From the NCBI GenBank assembly GCA_035578175.1, contig JAQMRL010000006.1, positions 17,953,506 through 18,017,505 on the forward strand: a stretch of DNA of 64,000 nucleotides, given 5' to 3'. The stretch's first letter is position 1. Each line of letters starts with the position of its first letter. Made by a program: the position numbers and the translations under genes. Below the pieces are notes generated by a model. The model was not told where the DNA came from and made no database searches. It was given only the letters and a program-made list of their open reading frames with translations. This DNA is from Catonia carolina. Taxonomy: Eukaryota > Arthropoda > Insecta > Hemiptera > Achilidae. Below are positions 1-10,249 of this stretch, one piece after another.

Positions 1-61
1 GGATCTATACGTTTTCAGACCCCCTGAACCCAAAAAACATGTTTTTAGCGATTGGTCTGTG

Positions 62-92
<31 letters not shown>

Positions 93-869
93 CAGAATAT
101 CTCAAGAACGGAACATCGTACGAACTTGAAACTTAAAACTTAAGTTACATACCACTACCGGACCCCGACACGAACATTTTCATCAAAATCGGTCAACCTG
201 AAGTAGTAGTTTATTCGTATAATTTTTCACTTTTTTGCGATTTTCTCAAAAACTGGTTCTACGATTTTTTTAAAAATCGCCTGGTTTACTACACTTTTTA
301 TGCTCTACAAGATAGGGTAGGCGCCATGTTTGCTGAAATTCTGCGTGAGGCTGTTTTTACGTAAAAACATTTTCTTTTTAAGATTGCGGCTTTAATATGC
401 ATTTTAGCGCAAAACGTTATATAACAAAGGTTGTAGAGAATTTAAAATTCTACAACTTTTATTTCAAACATTTTTTTTGTATAACGCTTAGTTTAGCGGT
501 AATAAGCAATTTTCTGTTTTTTTCTCACGAAAACGTGAGAAAAATTGATGTTTTAAACATTTCGGCCTTAGTATGCATTTTACGACAAAAGTGTATATAA
601 TTAAATTTATAGAAAATTAAAAGATCTACAACTTTTATTTAGAGCATTTTTCTCTACAGAGCCTAGTTTAGAGAGAAAGAGTGATTTTCCGTATTTCTAA
701 GCCAAAATGAGGTTGATTTTCATTTTGCGTCTTTCACTCATGATTAAAATTAGGTTATGTTTTTTGAGGTTAGTTTTTTGTTTATTTCTTATGTTTTATT
801 ACTAATGTTAGGTTTATTGTTAATTATTTTCACTGGCAAGAGAAAGTTGTGTGAGTGTTTCACACCAGA
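1..869 (+). mobile_element. Family A element, copy 1 (5' cut by window edge)
   Basis: Copy of the most abundant repeat in the window. It enters at the GGATCTATACG segment, carries the (TG)n tract at 62-90, and ends in GTGTTTCACACCAGA followed by TTTTTA. The inner part has two imperfect ~180 bp blocks (about 350-523 and 524-706). Each block has a palindromic ACGT or CACGAAAACGTG core, a GCATTTTA segment and a CTACAACTTTTAT segment. No transposase is encoded; short open frames over the TG tract recur in other copies only because the DNA is conserved. Class unknown. Confidence 0.85.
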
Positions 870-875
870 TTTTTA

Positions 876-1490
876 TGTTAAGGAAAAGTATCCCTACTTA
901 TAATAAAATAAAGTTAATTTAGTTCATTAATTAAAAAAACATTACGGTTAATAGAAATCACTGGAGTTCGTGTTGTAGGCAATTTTTCGATACCGACTTA
1001 ATTTAATGTACGTTTAAATTAATGATTCAGAAGTAAAGCAACTTAAAATGGTGTAGCTTTTCCAACCTAACCTACATTAGCGTAATTTTTTATTTTTCTT
1101 CACACGAATGGAATCTATTACATTGTTGTTAAATCGGGCAAACGTAAAAAGCCATTCTAAAGGAACACTTTGTTCAGTTCACTGAATAAGAAACACTTTG
1201 TACGTTAGTTTCATTTAACCACTCGATTGCATTTCAAAAAAAGTATTACAGTTAACGAAAACGTTAAAGCAAAAGTCATATAAATGTTAGGTTATTTTCT
1301 GCAATAAATTCTCTACATTAGTGTGTTACATTTACTGAATTAGATTTAAAGTACTTGTTAAATAACATGAACTATTATAAAAATAATGGCTTTCCAATTT
1401 TGTTTGTAATATCAGTAAACACTTATTTCGTTCATATTAGTTAATTGGTAGCAATTTAAATAATTGTCATTTATAATATTTTCCTGTGTC
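876..1490. other. AT-rich spacer, nothing recognised
   Basis: AT-rich sequence with no coding frame, SINE box or terminal-repeat signal that I can support. Confidence 0.5.
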
Positions 1491-1513
1491 CGTCACACCC
1501 AGATGTTAGAAAC

Positions 1514-1860
1514 TAAAGTCCAGCCTCTCTTAGTTTGCTCCTAATGTAAACAAATAATGACGTCACTGAGCATGCGCATTATATCAAAATGTGTACACGC
1601 TGATTAAAAAGTAACAACAAAATACTTTCAAAAGTATTTAAATACAAAATACTTTTAAAAGTATTTTTATAAATGAAATAGTTAGGCCTACATCATATCA
1701 TGACTGATTTTTTTAGTACTTCAAGTACCTATAATTTAAAAAATAGTTAACTTAATAGGAATACGACATCTGTAAAGTCGCAGACTCTAGCGTGCACCCT
1801 GAAGTAGGTGGCTTTTGTTTGTTGACAGTAGGAGCAAACTAAGAACGGCTGAACTGTGCA
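1514..1860. repeat. Inverted repeat pair around ATACTTTTAAAAGTAT
   Basis: About 40 bases at 1514-1554 recur inverted at 1815-1857, sharing the core AGGAGCAAACTAAGA. Between them (about 1620-1670) lie two near-palindromic ATACTTTNAAAAGTAT segments. This could be a small non-autonomous DNA transposon. No target duplication was found. Confidence 0.4.
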
Positions 1861-2104
1861 AGAGATAGCAACAAACGGTTTTCGGATTCGTAATCTACTC
1901 AAAATGTTTGTAGGCGTGGATTGAGTTTGAAGTTCCGGTTTTGACCGGAAGTGGCCCAAAACTGGAAGTCTAGAAATCAAAGTCGGGATTTTGAAACAAA
2001 AATAGTGTCATTCGATTCCTCTTAAAGTGTCGTCTCATGAAATAGGTTTTTAAAATTTTCACCTATAATTTTCCTGTTTCCGCCTGGAAAATAGGGTCTG
2101 GAAA

Positions 2105-2200
2105 TTTTAACACGTTAAAATCACCGTTAAGGTACCAAAACCCACAGTAGTTGCTAATGATTTAGCTGTCGATGTGACTTTAAATAAACTATACAAACTA
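2105..2200 (+). repeat. SINE tail fragment
   Basis: The stretch with GCTAATGATTTAGCTGTCGA and GTGACTTTAAATAAA matches the 3' tails of the SINE copies near 3957, 34670 and 54866. The tRNA-like head is missing, so it is 5'-truncated. Confidence 0.5.
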
Positions 2201-3085
2201 TTTTGAATATTTTTAGGGTTAGACCGATTTATTTTTTTATAAACACAATAAAAAATAATTTTTAACAGGAAATTTTATTTTTGTATAACGCTGAAATTTT
2301 GGTCAGCAGTGGCCAAATGGTTTTACGCTTGCAAGTTGTCGAAATGAGGGCTGGTACTTTTTTAAACCCCTATTCAAATTAAATGGCACTCAAGATGAAA
2401 CTTTTAAATATTGTTTCGGCAATTAAAGTGTTAACTAACTTCTCGAAGATACCTGATAGTTGTAGCAGCGATGAGAGCGAGCTTTTAAGTTTTTTTCCTG
2501 ATCTAAACATATAAACTCAAATATGATATCCATATAAAAATCTACTTTTATTATCCGGTAAGAAATTTTGCACAGTTAATACATAAAATAAAATTGTTTT
2601 TATTCCTCTAAATACTTTATATTATTACGAACATCTTAGTTGGGTGGGAATAAATCCTATTGAGTTTAATTGAAATCGGTCGATTGATTTATTTCTGGTA
2701 ATTACAGATTTCTAGTTTTCTGTGAAGGTTTAGTAAAAAATGTACAATAGGGGATATAGTCCATAGACCCATTAGTTGTTGATATCTATGGAACCGTTTT
2801 ATTAGAAATATTACTAAAACTCGGTTTTATTCAGAAATAGACTCATTTATTAAAAATTGTCCGAAAGTTTTTAAAATCGGATTGTATACCAATAAAATAA
2901 GTTGTGATAATAATATTCTATTTTGGGATTCATTCATTTTCATTCAAGGAGAATTTCTTCTCACTAATAACGATTGTATAGTGTCAATTCCTTTTTAAAC
3001 AATTTTAAAACAAATCTATCTTTAGACTTTTTCGCCTTCAATTCAGTGAAATGCACACCGCATCACAATATAATAGCTTAGAAGT
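2201..3085. other. Gene-free AT-rich stretch
   Basis: No open frame of note and no recognised repeat. It contains scattered A/T runs only. Confidence 0.4.
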
Positions 3086-3089
3086 TCCT

Positions 3090-3486
3090 TCGTTGTTTAG
3101 GTCATCAGCCGAAAGGGTGGTTTGAACCTCCCTAGGCTTTACTACGTAAAACGAGGAGTGTGGTGATTTACATCTGTCTTCCTCACTGAGTGGAAAAGTA
3201 TGCTTATCAGCATGCCAGGCCCTCTGAAAAACATAACCTTTTCACCCTACAAATGACACCTTCACTTCATTTACGACAGGTTCGGGGTGTATAATGAAAT
3301 CATTAGGTACTCTCAGAGGAGATAACTCTGATTAGTGTCTTTTACACCTCTACCTCTTCTATTCTTGAATGCTTCAGTCTTATAATTGACTGACCATGTG
3401 ATAAGAAACAGAACTATTTTTTGTTGCCCTGGAACTAGCAAATCGAGTGCAATTAATTTAACACTCCACCTACCTGTTGTGGGCAA
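3090..3486 (-). repeat. Family E repeat, copy 1
   Basis: Minus-strand copy of the ~400 bp family E. The plus strand begins with GTTGTTTAGGTCATCAGCC (the AAC-type tail, reversed) and ends with CCTACCTGTTGTGGG, the counterpart of the CCCATAACAGACAGG start. It shares the TTTCATTATACA and CTCTGAGAGGAGATAACTC segments with the copies at 13.4, 24.5, 47.7 and 56 kb. Confidence 0.8.
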
Positions 3487-3519
3487 TTTTATCGTATAAG
3501 GCCAATTTTAGATTACGTG

Positions 3520-3690
3520 TGGTGACTTTAGATATTTCTGGAAGGTCTTTTTGCCGCCCACGTTCTTAGCGTTCCTTTACAGTAAGATTTTCTCGTTCCT
3601 TCTGTCCATTCAGTGTTCTGTTTGAGCTCTTCATGGAAGCCCTTAAAATTCGTAATTATTGGTCTGAATTTAGTTTGGTTCATTAGGTTT
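3520..3690 (-). pseudogene. LINE-B ORF2 C-terminal remnant
   Basis: Read on the minus strand it gives a short frame with FKGFHEELKQNTEWTEGTRK. This is related to peptides at 29.4 kb (ASIKSKNRTPGGQKK) and 61.9 kb (FHEEQKQNIG). The block is the basic C-terminal end of a non-LTR retrotransposon protein, as judged from the recurring pattern and my knowledge of such tails. It is heavily decayed and joins a SINE at its right. Confidence 0.5.
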
Positions 3691-3815
3691 CCTCTCATGC
3701 GTTCTTGGGTTCGAATCCGATTGAGGCACGGCATATTTTCATACGTTACAAAAAATCATTTCATCCTTCACAGTCTGCATTAGCAGATTTTACAAAACCG
3801 TCGGACGTTAAAAAA
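3690..3815 (+). repeat. SINE-B partial copy
   Basis: Contains the B-box-like GGTTCGAATCC followed by GGCACGGCATATTTTCATA and TTACAAAAAATCATTTCATCC, as in the full copies at 34.67 and 54.87 kb. The tail ends in CGGACGTTAAA. The A-box half is missing. Confidence 0.65.
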
Positions 3816-3956
3816 AATTAAGTTTTCTCGGTTTATTCCTTTATTTTTTTGTATATTTATTTCTTAATTCTACTCAGAATACCGTGGATTCAAATTGTGA
3901 TTCCCTTCTACAATTTTTTAGTACTGATTATAACCTTTAAAATAATTTTAAATGAT

Positions 3957-4115
3957 GGCCGCCTCCGTAGCGTAGTGGTTACCGTGTTACCACTACCACA
4001 CGGAGATCCTGGGTTCGATTCCTGGCCAGAGTATGGAAATTTTTACAAATTAAATTCCACATTCCATTGTCACTAATAACCAAGCAGTTGATGCCACTTT
4101 AATTTTTTTTAAATA
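3957..4115 (+). repeat. SINE-D, tRNA-headed
   Basis: The head reads CCGTAGCGTAGTGGTTACCG (A-box-like) and GGTTCGATTCCTGG (B box), as in RNA polymerase III promoters of tRNA-derived SINEs. The tail has GTCACTAATAACCAAG and TTGATGCCACTTTAA, related to the SINE-B tail, so the two families probably share a 3' end. Not a functional tRNA gene: the cloverleaf does not close. Confidence 0.7.
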
Positions 4116-4130
4116 TATTAAATAATGTAT

Positions 4131-4440
4131 TGACCCACCGGGTTGGTCTAGAGATAAAGTCGTCACTGCGAGTCAGATGTTCAACAGCTGATTTCGAAGA
4201 CGAAGATTCTTGGTTCAAATCCTAGATAAGGTAGTTTTTTGTACGGATTTGAATATTAGACAGTGGTTACCGGTGTACTTTTATGGTTGAGGTTCAATTA
4301 ACCATACTGTCTTAGGAATGGTCGGCCTGAATCTGTACAAGACTTTATATCATATACACGTCGTAAACCGCATCCTCATCTTATATTTGGTCATGGGACC
4401 GTTCTTAATAGAACGGATTGCAACATTCACATTAGGAGTT
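4131..4440 (+). repeat. SINE-C copy 1, tRNA-headed
   Basis: Begins TGACCCACCGGGTTGGTCTA, with an A-box-like GGTTGGTCTAGAG and a B-box-like GGTTCAAATCC. A long body follows with CAGTGGTTACCGGTG, GGTCGGCCTGAATCTGTACA and a 3' part ending near CATTAGG. Three more copies lie at 19.7-20.7 kb. About 310 bp in length. Confidence 0.75.
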
Positions 4441-4449
4441 AAAAAAAAT

Positions 4450-5300
4450 ACTTAATAATAATAATAATGTTTTAAAAGTTTACTTACGTACGTTTGTAAC
4501 AAAAATTTAATTCTTTTGATCCAAAATTTTTTATTCAACTGATAAATTAAAAGCAACATATTTTTGTTCAATATTTAATTTTGTCGATAAGTTATTTATT
4601 TTAACACGTTAAACATTTAAACGGATGAATCCCGTTCGTGTATAATTTATTTACATCAGGGACATGAACAGCGAACAGTGATTTTCTTTACGGGAATTAT
4701 ATGGTATAAAAGTTTAGCTTTCTTTATAGAAATAAAAATTACTAAACTACAAATATACATATATTGTTAATTTTTGAAAAACGACATCGTTATAGGGAGT
4801 TCTCCTTTTGAAGAAGGTTTGTAGAGTATAATTCCATTGAGGAATGTCTTTGTTATAGCATGCCTTTGTAAACTTAGTAGGCATAACTTAATTATTAAAA
4901 ATAAGTACGCAAGAAACAAAGCTGTTTCAACATATGATATCCATCTCACAACGAAAACGTAGACAAAAATGTTGAAAAATTCAAACAACAAAGCGCTTCG
5001 TATATAACAGGATATTTCAGAGAATGTCCTCTTGTATTCTATATTTATACAGTAGCATGTCGTACAGTATAAATTGTTTGCTTGAACTGGAAAAAGAGCT
5101 TCTTAAATTTTTTTGTACAGGGTGTTACTGGAGGTAAGGTAGTACTTTGGGAACAGGTTTTAGAGATTAAAATACGGAAATCTATTTAATACTCATTAAT
5201 ATAATACAATCACATTTCAGTGAATCAAAAACGTGAAAAATTCCTCAAAAATTGTTTTTTTCCGATTCTCAGGTAGACTCCCCCCTTAAGTGAGCTTAAA
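4450..5300. other. AT-rich spacer with one possible transposon end
   Basis: No supported gene. Near 5097 the sequence TACAGGGTGTTACTGGAGG looks like the TA plus G-rich start of a Tc1/mariner-type terminal repeat, but I find no partner end or transposase, so it is only noted. Confidence 0.3.
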
Positions 5301-5329
5301 AACTGGAATGCTTTCATACTTTGCTCCTG

Positions 5330-6160
5330 TTCTTTTTTGGCCGTCTGTTGATCCTCCAAAATTTTCAGATGTGTCCACTGTGTTCCCTTCTTCATTCCTC
5401 TGTTAATTCTTTTACGAGAGGAAACCGAATTTACCGGTACCCAGGTAGGTCTTTACCTGTGGGTATGTGGAGCTGTGTCGAAGACAACTATTCGCCAAAA
5501 CCTCTCAGTTCATTTCTATCCCATTCCAACTTGCCGCTGGATCACCGTTAGGCATAACTTCACAACAATCTGGAGGTTCTTTATTAGCTGGATAACGTTA
5601 TCTTAGTGATTTCTCTTCTTGTCACCCATTTATCCTCTTTTTGATTGATTTGTTTTGGGACTAACGCAGCTGGGCCTCTCTTCTCTTTATCACTTTCTGG
5701 ATGAACTCCTCAATGGCCTTTCAGCTTTCTTCTGCTGTAATCATAAGATCACAGAGGTTTTCTGGAGAAATCGGTGACCCAAGCTTGGTCCCTTGAAAAT
5801 CCCTTCTCTCTGGTATCCATCTTCTGCAGTCGAAAATCGCATGTACTGCGTTGTCCTCCTCCGCCTCACAATCCAGACAGCTTGTTTCATCTGAACGTCT
5901 GAACCGGTGGAGATACGCTCGAAATCAACCATACCCCCTTCTCAGCCATTTCTTTAGATCCGGAATCAATCTATGTATCCATCGACCGGACACCTCTACA
6001 TCCCATCTTTCCTGGCACCTCCTGAGAAGTCTATCTCTGGCCTCTTTCTTTCAGCCTCTCCAGCTTTCAGTCTCTCAGATATCTCACTTCTTTCCCAGGC
6101 TAGCAAATCTATTCCTCTGTCAATTTGCTTTCCCCTCACTGTGATATCTTGTTCAATTTT
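5330..6160 (-). pseudogene. R1-like LINE ORF2 C-terminal remnant
   Basis: The minus strand, in order from 6150 down, gives RDRLLRRCQERWDVEVSGRW, a LIPDLKKWLRRG segment, FRAYLHRFRRSD and then the zinc-knuckle-like CLDCEAEEDNAVHAIFDC. After these comes a helical tail with stop codons. This order (W..W, GRW, LIPDL, CxxC...H...C) matches the C-terminal end of R1/Jockey-type non-LTR reverse transcriptases. Frames are broken by stops and shifts. The reverse transcriptase core is absent. Confidence 0.65.
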
Positions 6161-6169
6161 AAAATTGTG

Positions 6170-7235
6170 TTTTGTTATGTGGTTTTTTTACCGATATTTG
6201 TAAGAATGTTTTTTTCTTATTTTTATTTTTAGAAACAATTTCCAAAGTATAAAAATTTCGTCCAGAAACATCCTGTGTTTTGTACCCGAGGAAATTTGAA
6301 ATAATTTAAGGAAAAGGAATGAATGACTCACAATTTCATGATATAATATCATTGTTGTCATAGTCATGAAAATGATAGCGCATAAAAAGGAAGAGATGTT
6401 CCCATTTACAAAGTTAATAGCCAATAAGATCTTACTCTATCCGAATACGTTAATAAAATATTATATAGCCTGAGGGTTGTCGCAAAATAACCACCATAGT
6501 TACATCCATCAAATGCCAAAGAGATCATAAATACAATACACAGAAATATAATAATTTATAGAATAAAATGTAGCAAGAAGGATTCCAAGTCGACCATGAA
6601 GAATGGAAGATGAATAGACGAACAAATGCCTTTATGACATGTTTGTCTTTAGTTTTCATGATCCGCAATGTTAGTACAACAGTGATGACAACATCGAAAC
6701 ACATAAAATCACCCCTTGCTCTCTCTCGGGGCGGATCAACACACTCCCTCCCCTTTCTTATACCACTAAACCATTTCTTCTACACCCCTTGATTTTCACA
6801 GACATCTTCTTCTTTATCATATTCCATCTACCTCCTTACATATAAACACTCGGGGAAAAGCCAAACAGCTCAGTTATGTTTTTCAAAAGAAAATATATCT
6901 TTTTCCTTCATTCCGTTTCTGTTTTTTTTTTTGAGAACCCTCAACAATAAAGTTTTCGACTGCAACAGAAGGGTGCCTAACCGATTTTTTTCCATTCAAT
7001 AAAGTTTTCGTTGTGATTTATTATGCAGAAATACTTGAAGGATAATTCAAAAAAAATAATTTATTAAGTTTCATTAAAATTATTAAATTTTTAAATGTTT
7101 TTGTGCTTTTTAAAAAAATTTAACTTTTTTGAATTTGGTTGAAATGATTTTTATATGGAAGTAATATTTTGAAGTATTGAGGTCATTTTGCCCAACGATG
7201 AATAAAAATTAATGGTAAATATAGCATGGGCTGTA
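6170..7235. other. No recognised gene
   Basis: Mostly low-complexity AT-rich DNA. A short CAATAAAGTTTTCG segment occurs twice (near 6943 and 6997). No coding signal is supported. Confidence 0.35.
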
Positions 7236-7239
7236 GGAG

Positions 7240-7316
7240 ACTTTTTTTAGGTTTTTTTAGGTTTAGGTTTTTTTAGGTTTTTTTAGGTTTAGGTTTTTTA
7301 GGTTTTTTTTAGGTTT
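7240..7316 (+). repeat. TTTTTTTAGG minisatellite
   Basis: Tandem units alternate between about ten-base TTTTTTTAGG and six-base TTTAGG, some eight units in all. The units end in TTAGG-like text, which is the canonical insect telomere repeat, but the T runs are longer than in telomeric DNA. Confidence 0.8.
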
Positions 7317-7853
7317 GAATGATTTAGTATGATAGTAAAAAGATCTTTTTTGTATTTAAAGCCAAGATATCAATGATGATGAAAAACTTTTGACAGAACA
7401 TAGCATAGAAGGAAAAAGTTTTTCAATGTACCTAAAGATATACCGTGGACAATTCGAATTGGCACTAGCAGCTTCGGTGTTCATCTACTCCGCTCTTCGC
7501 CCCTCACCATGTAACGACGGTACAGTCACAAAAGTATACAATCGCTACGGTAATGTGGGACTCACGCACGGTCACTACGCTTTGTTTTCACTGTTGTTAT
7601 TAATAATAATCTGTCAGAGATCATGATGTGACTAATTTGTTTTCATGTATGATTTTTTTGTTAATTTTATATTTAGACAAATTTGTTTAGTTAGTTGTGT
7701 GCGTCTGTAAAGTATAGTTTAGTGAGTTTTTGCAGTTTAGTTCTTGTAATTTATAATTTAAATGTTTACGGGGACAAATTACATACAAGTTATAATAACA
7801 AATAGAGATATAACAAATATATATCTATACAAATATAGAGTTATAACAAATTA

Positions 7854-8798
7854 CAGTCGAACTCGCTTACAGCGTCATTGAAGGGACAGATTAAATTTTA
7901 CCGTTATATCCGAGTGACGTTATAACAAAGTTAGCTCTTGTGTCAAAGTAAATCTAGCTAAACTAAGAATATTTCGTATACATTACTACTAATTTACGTA
8001 ATGTGCTAAACGTTTTTTATTTGCGATATTTAAATCGTAATACCCTAATAAAATAGATACTTAACCACTCTGTGTAAGTAGGTAGACTTTATTATGTATT
8101 AAAATACGGAAACCAAATACATATTTGTATGTACATAAACTACATAATGGTACGTTATCTTCTTTATTGGAAGAAATCAGTGATTTTCTTTTGAACATCT
8201 CGTTCTGCGAAATAAATCCTCTCCGTAATGTCTCTCGGTGACGGTGAAATCTTAAAAAAGTTTCAGCCGCTAGCATTAGGAGGCAATGTTGGCGTGACGG
8301 TGTCCTCTTCTTCATCTTCCTCTTGCTCAGTCGCTTCCTCAGTATTAGAGAATTTTCTTAAATGTGGATAGTCTGATGTGAAAGTTAGGTACAGTGCTAC
8401 CTATTAGTACTAAGGTGTTACATGTCACGTAGAGGGTGCAGTCCCAAAACTGACCTTGACGTAGATCAATCAGTAGTTACAGACACACATATGAAGAGCT
8501 TAACAAAATCATTTTAATCCCTTCGCACAAGCAAACACTATTCATCAAGTAAACTATTGTACTATATTACTGTATACTGTATTTTTATTTTCAAATAATT
8601 TACTGATAAATTATGGCAAGTTCACAATCGTTGTACGTGAAGTAAAAAATGATTTCATCGGAAAAATTTTGACGCAACAACCGAGTTAATGACGTTAAAA
8701 CAGGGGTTTTCAGATAGAAGTTTGACGCAACGCCTAAAAAAATGACGTTAAGTCCGAGTTGACGTAAAGTCCGAGGCCGTTAAAACCGGGTTCAACTG
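7854..8798. mobile_element. Non-autonomous pogo/Tigger-like element
   Basis: A 945 bp unit starts CAGTCGAACTCGCTTACAGC and its far end, read inverted, starts CAGTTGAACCCGGTTTTAAC. It is flanked by TA on both sides (7852-7853, 8799-8800). Subterminal segments such as GTTATAAC and GACGTTAA repeat near both ends, as in the intact Tigger-like element at 37.87 kb. Around 8265-8355 the minus strand reads EEATEQEEDEEEDTVTP, an acidic stretch like the C-terminal linker of Tigger transposases. The catalytic core is gone, so it would need a helper. Confidence 0.7.
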
Positions 8799-9055
8799 TA
8801 TATACGTACATTATATTTTAAATACAAAATAATTATTTGTATGTTTGTACATTGAAATAAGGTTGTAGGCATTTGCGTACATTGATATTTGTAAACCTTG
8901 TTGAAAGAATAGGTTATGGATACACTTTATGCGGAACTGTGTGTACACGTAGAGCAAGAGTTGTGCCAGTTCGAATTGTCCACATTATACAATATTACAG
9001 AGAGTTCGGAAAGTTACTGTCCAATAGTCGCTTTTCATTGGTTGATCCTTCCGCT

Positions 9056-9107
9056 GTTAGGTTGGTTGCTTTGTCAACCAACCTAACAAATTTTTGTTAG
9101 GTTGGTT
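9056..9107. repeat. GTTAGGTTGGTTG hairpin plus direct copy
   Basis: GTTAGGTTGGTTG is followed after six bases by its perfect inverted copy CAACCAACCTAAC, then after eight bases by a third copy in the first orientation. The first pair can form a 13 bp stem. Confidence 0.85.
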
Positions 9108-9204
9108 GTCACTGGGCTCGGTGTAGTATATAAGTCAATAGTGATCGTGATTGTACTGAGATTTAAGCGAAATTCATTAGTCAGAAGTGGAAATCAATAA
9201 CGGT

Positions 9205-9345
9205 TGGTTCCAACAAGATGGCACCACAGCACACACATCTTAAATTTTTCAATGGATTTCTTGCGTAATTTCTGTGGTGAACGAATCATTTCCAGGAATT
9301 TGTGGCTGGCAAGATAGCCTGATCTCTGCTCACATTCTCAGATTA
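9205..9345 (+). pseudogene. Tc1/mariner-superfamily transposase fragment
   Basis: The plus strand reads GWFQQDGTTAHTS, the second catalytic aspartate block (QQDGA.AH) of this transposase superfamily. After a frame change it reads LWLAR, a stop, and PDL, the relic of the LWPARSPDL block before the third aspartate. Only about 45 codons survive. A LINE fragment follows directly. Confidence 0.6.
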
Positions 9346-9369
9346 GCCCACTTTCTCAGCATTCCCTCA

Positions 9370-10060
9370 CAGTACGCTTTTCTTCTTTTTTCTGTCTACC
9401 CGGTGTTCTGTTTTTTCTCTTCATGGAAGCCCTTAAAGTCCGGAATTAGTTGTCTTTATTTGGTTCGATTCATTTAGTTTTCTCGGTTTATTCCGGTTTT
9501 CTCAGTATCCTTTCTGACTTATTTATCCGATACTTTAGGTATATTATTTATACTGTATCCCATGGAACCGTGCAGCACGTCAAAACACAAATGTATTAAA
9601 ATTGTGATTGAACTTAGCGCGATCCATTCGAATTATAAAAAATGTTCTTTGCTTATCAGATGAAATTTGCTATATACTCTTTGAAACATATACTGAATAC
9701 AAAATACGACAGTACCAGTAGAAAGAATTCATACTGTACGCCTATTATAAAACATTTGGTCTGTCGCTGGTTGTTTTGACTGAAGGCGTTGGTAGAGTGA
9801 AACACGATTACGCATCCTTTTTACTGACTATCAACCCGTAGTCTGTTTATATCTGCTGTACGGTTCTTTGGAATATACTATAGTGTCTTATAAATTTGTT
9901 TTGTCAACCGGTTGTCATCCATTCTGTGCACGTGCCCGTAAAAGTTTAGTCTTCATATTTTAATAATTTCCATTAATCGTTCATTTTCCTTGTACAGTTA
10001 TTCTCAGCTTCGTAAGCTACATTGTCAGTCTACTATCTTTGTTAACGCTTGGTTTGTGTA
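9370..10060 (-). pseudogene. LINE-B fragments
   Basis: Two segments (about 9370-9530 and 9885-10055) match the 29.4-29.9 kb LINE-B copy. Shared plus-strand text includes CTTCATGGAAGCCCTTAAA, TTTATTCCGG, GTTGTCATCCATTCT and TTTCCATTAATCGTTC. On the minus strand this is the decayed C-terminal end of a non-LTR retrotransposon. Confidence 0.55.
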
Positions 10061-10142
10061 AGTTTTCTTTTTTAATTGTATTTAAATACGCTTCAACATC
10101 TTAATCATTAGCGACTAATTTGCGGTAAGGAACGGTGGGTTT

Positions 10143-10240
10143 AAACGAGTACAATGTTTTACACCGTACCTGGGAATCAAACCTGGGTCTTTCCGCTTTC
10201 AAGCTTATCATGCTAATCACTGGGCAACGGAGGGTCAGAA
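10143..10240 (-). repeat. SINE-D head, minus strand
   Basis: The minus strand reads CAGTGATTAGCATGATAAGC (A-box-like) and CCAGGTTTGATTCCCAGG (B-box-like), followed by GTACGGTGTAAA. It resembles the heads at 3957, 22022 and 32300. No closed tRNA cloverleaf. Confidence 0.5.
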
Positions 10241-10249
10241 AAAAATTGT

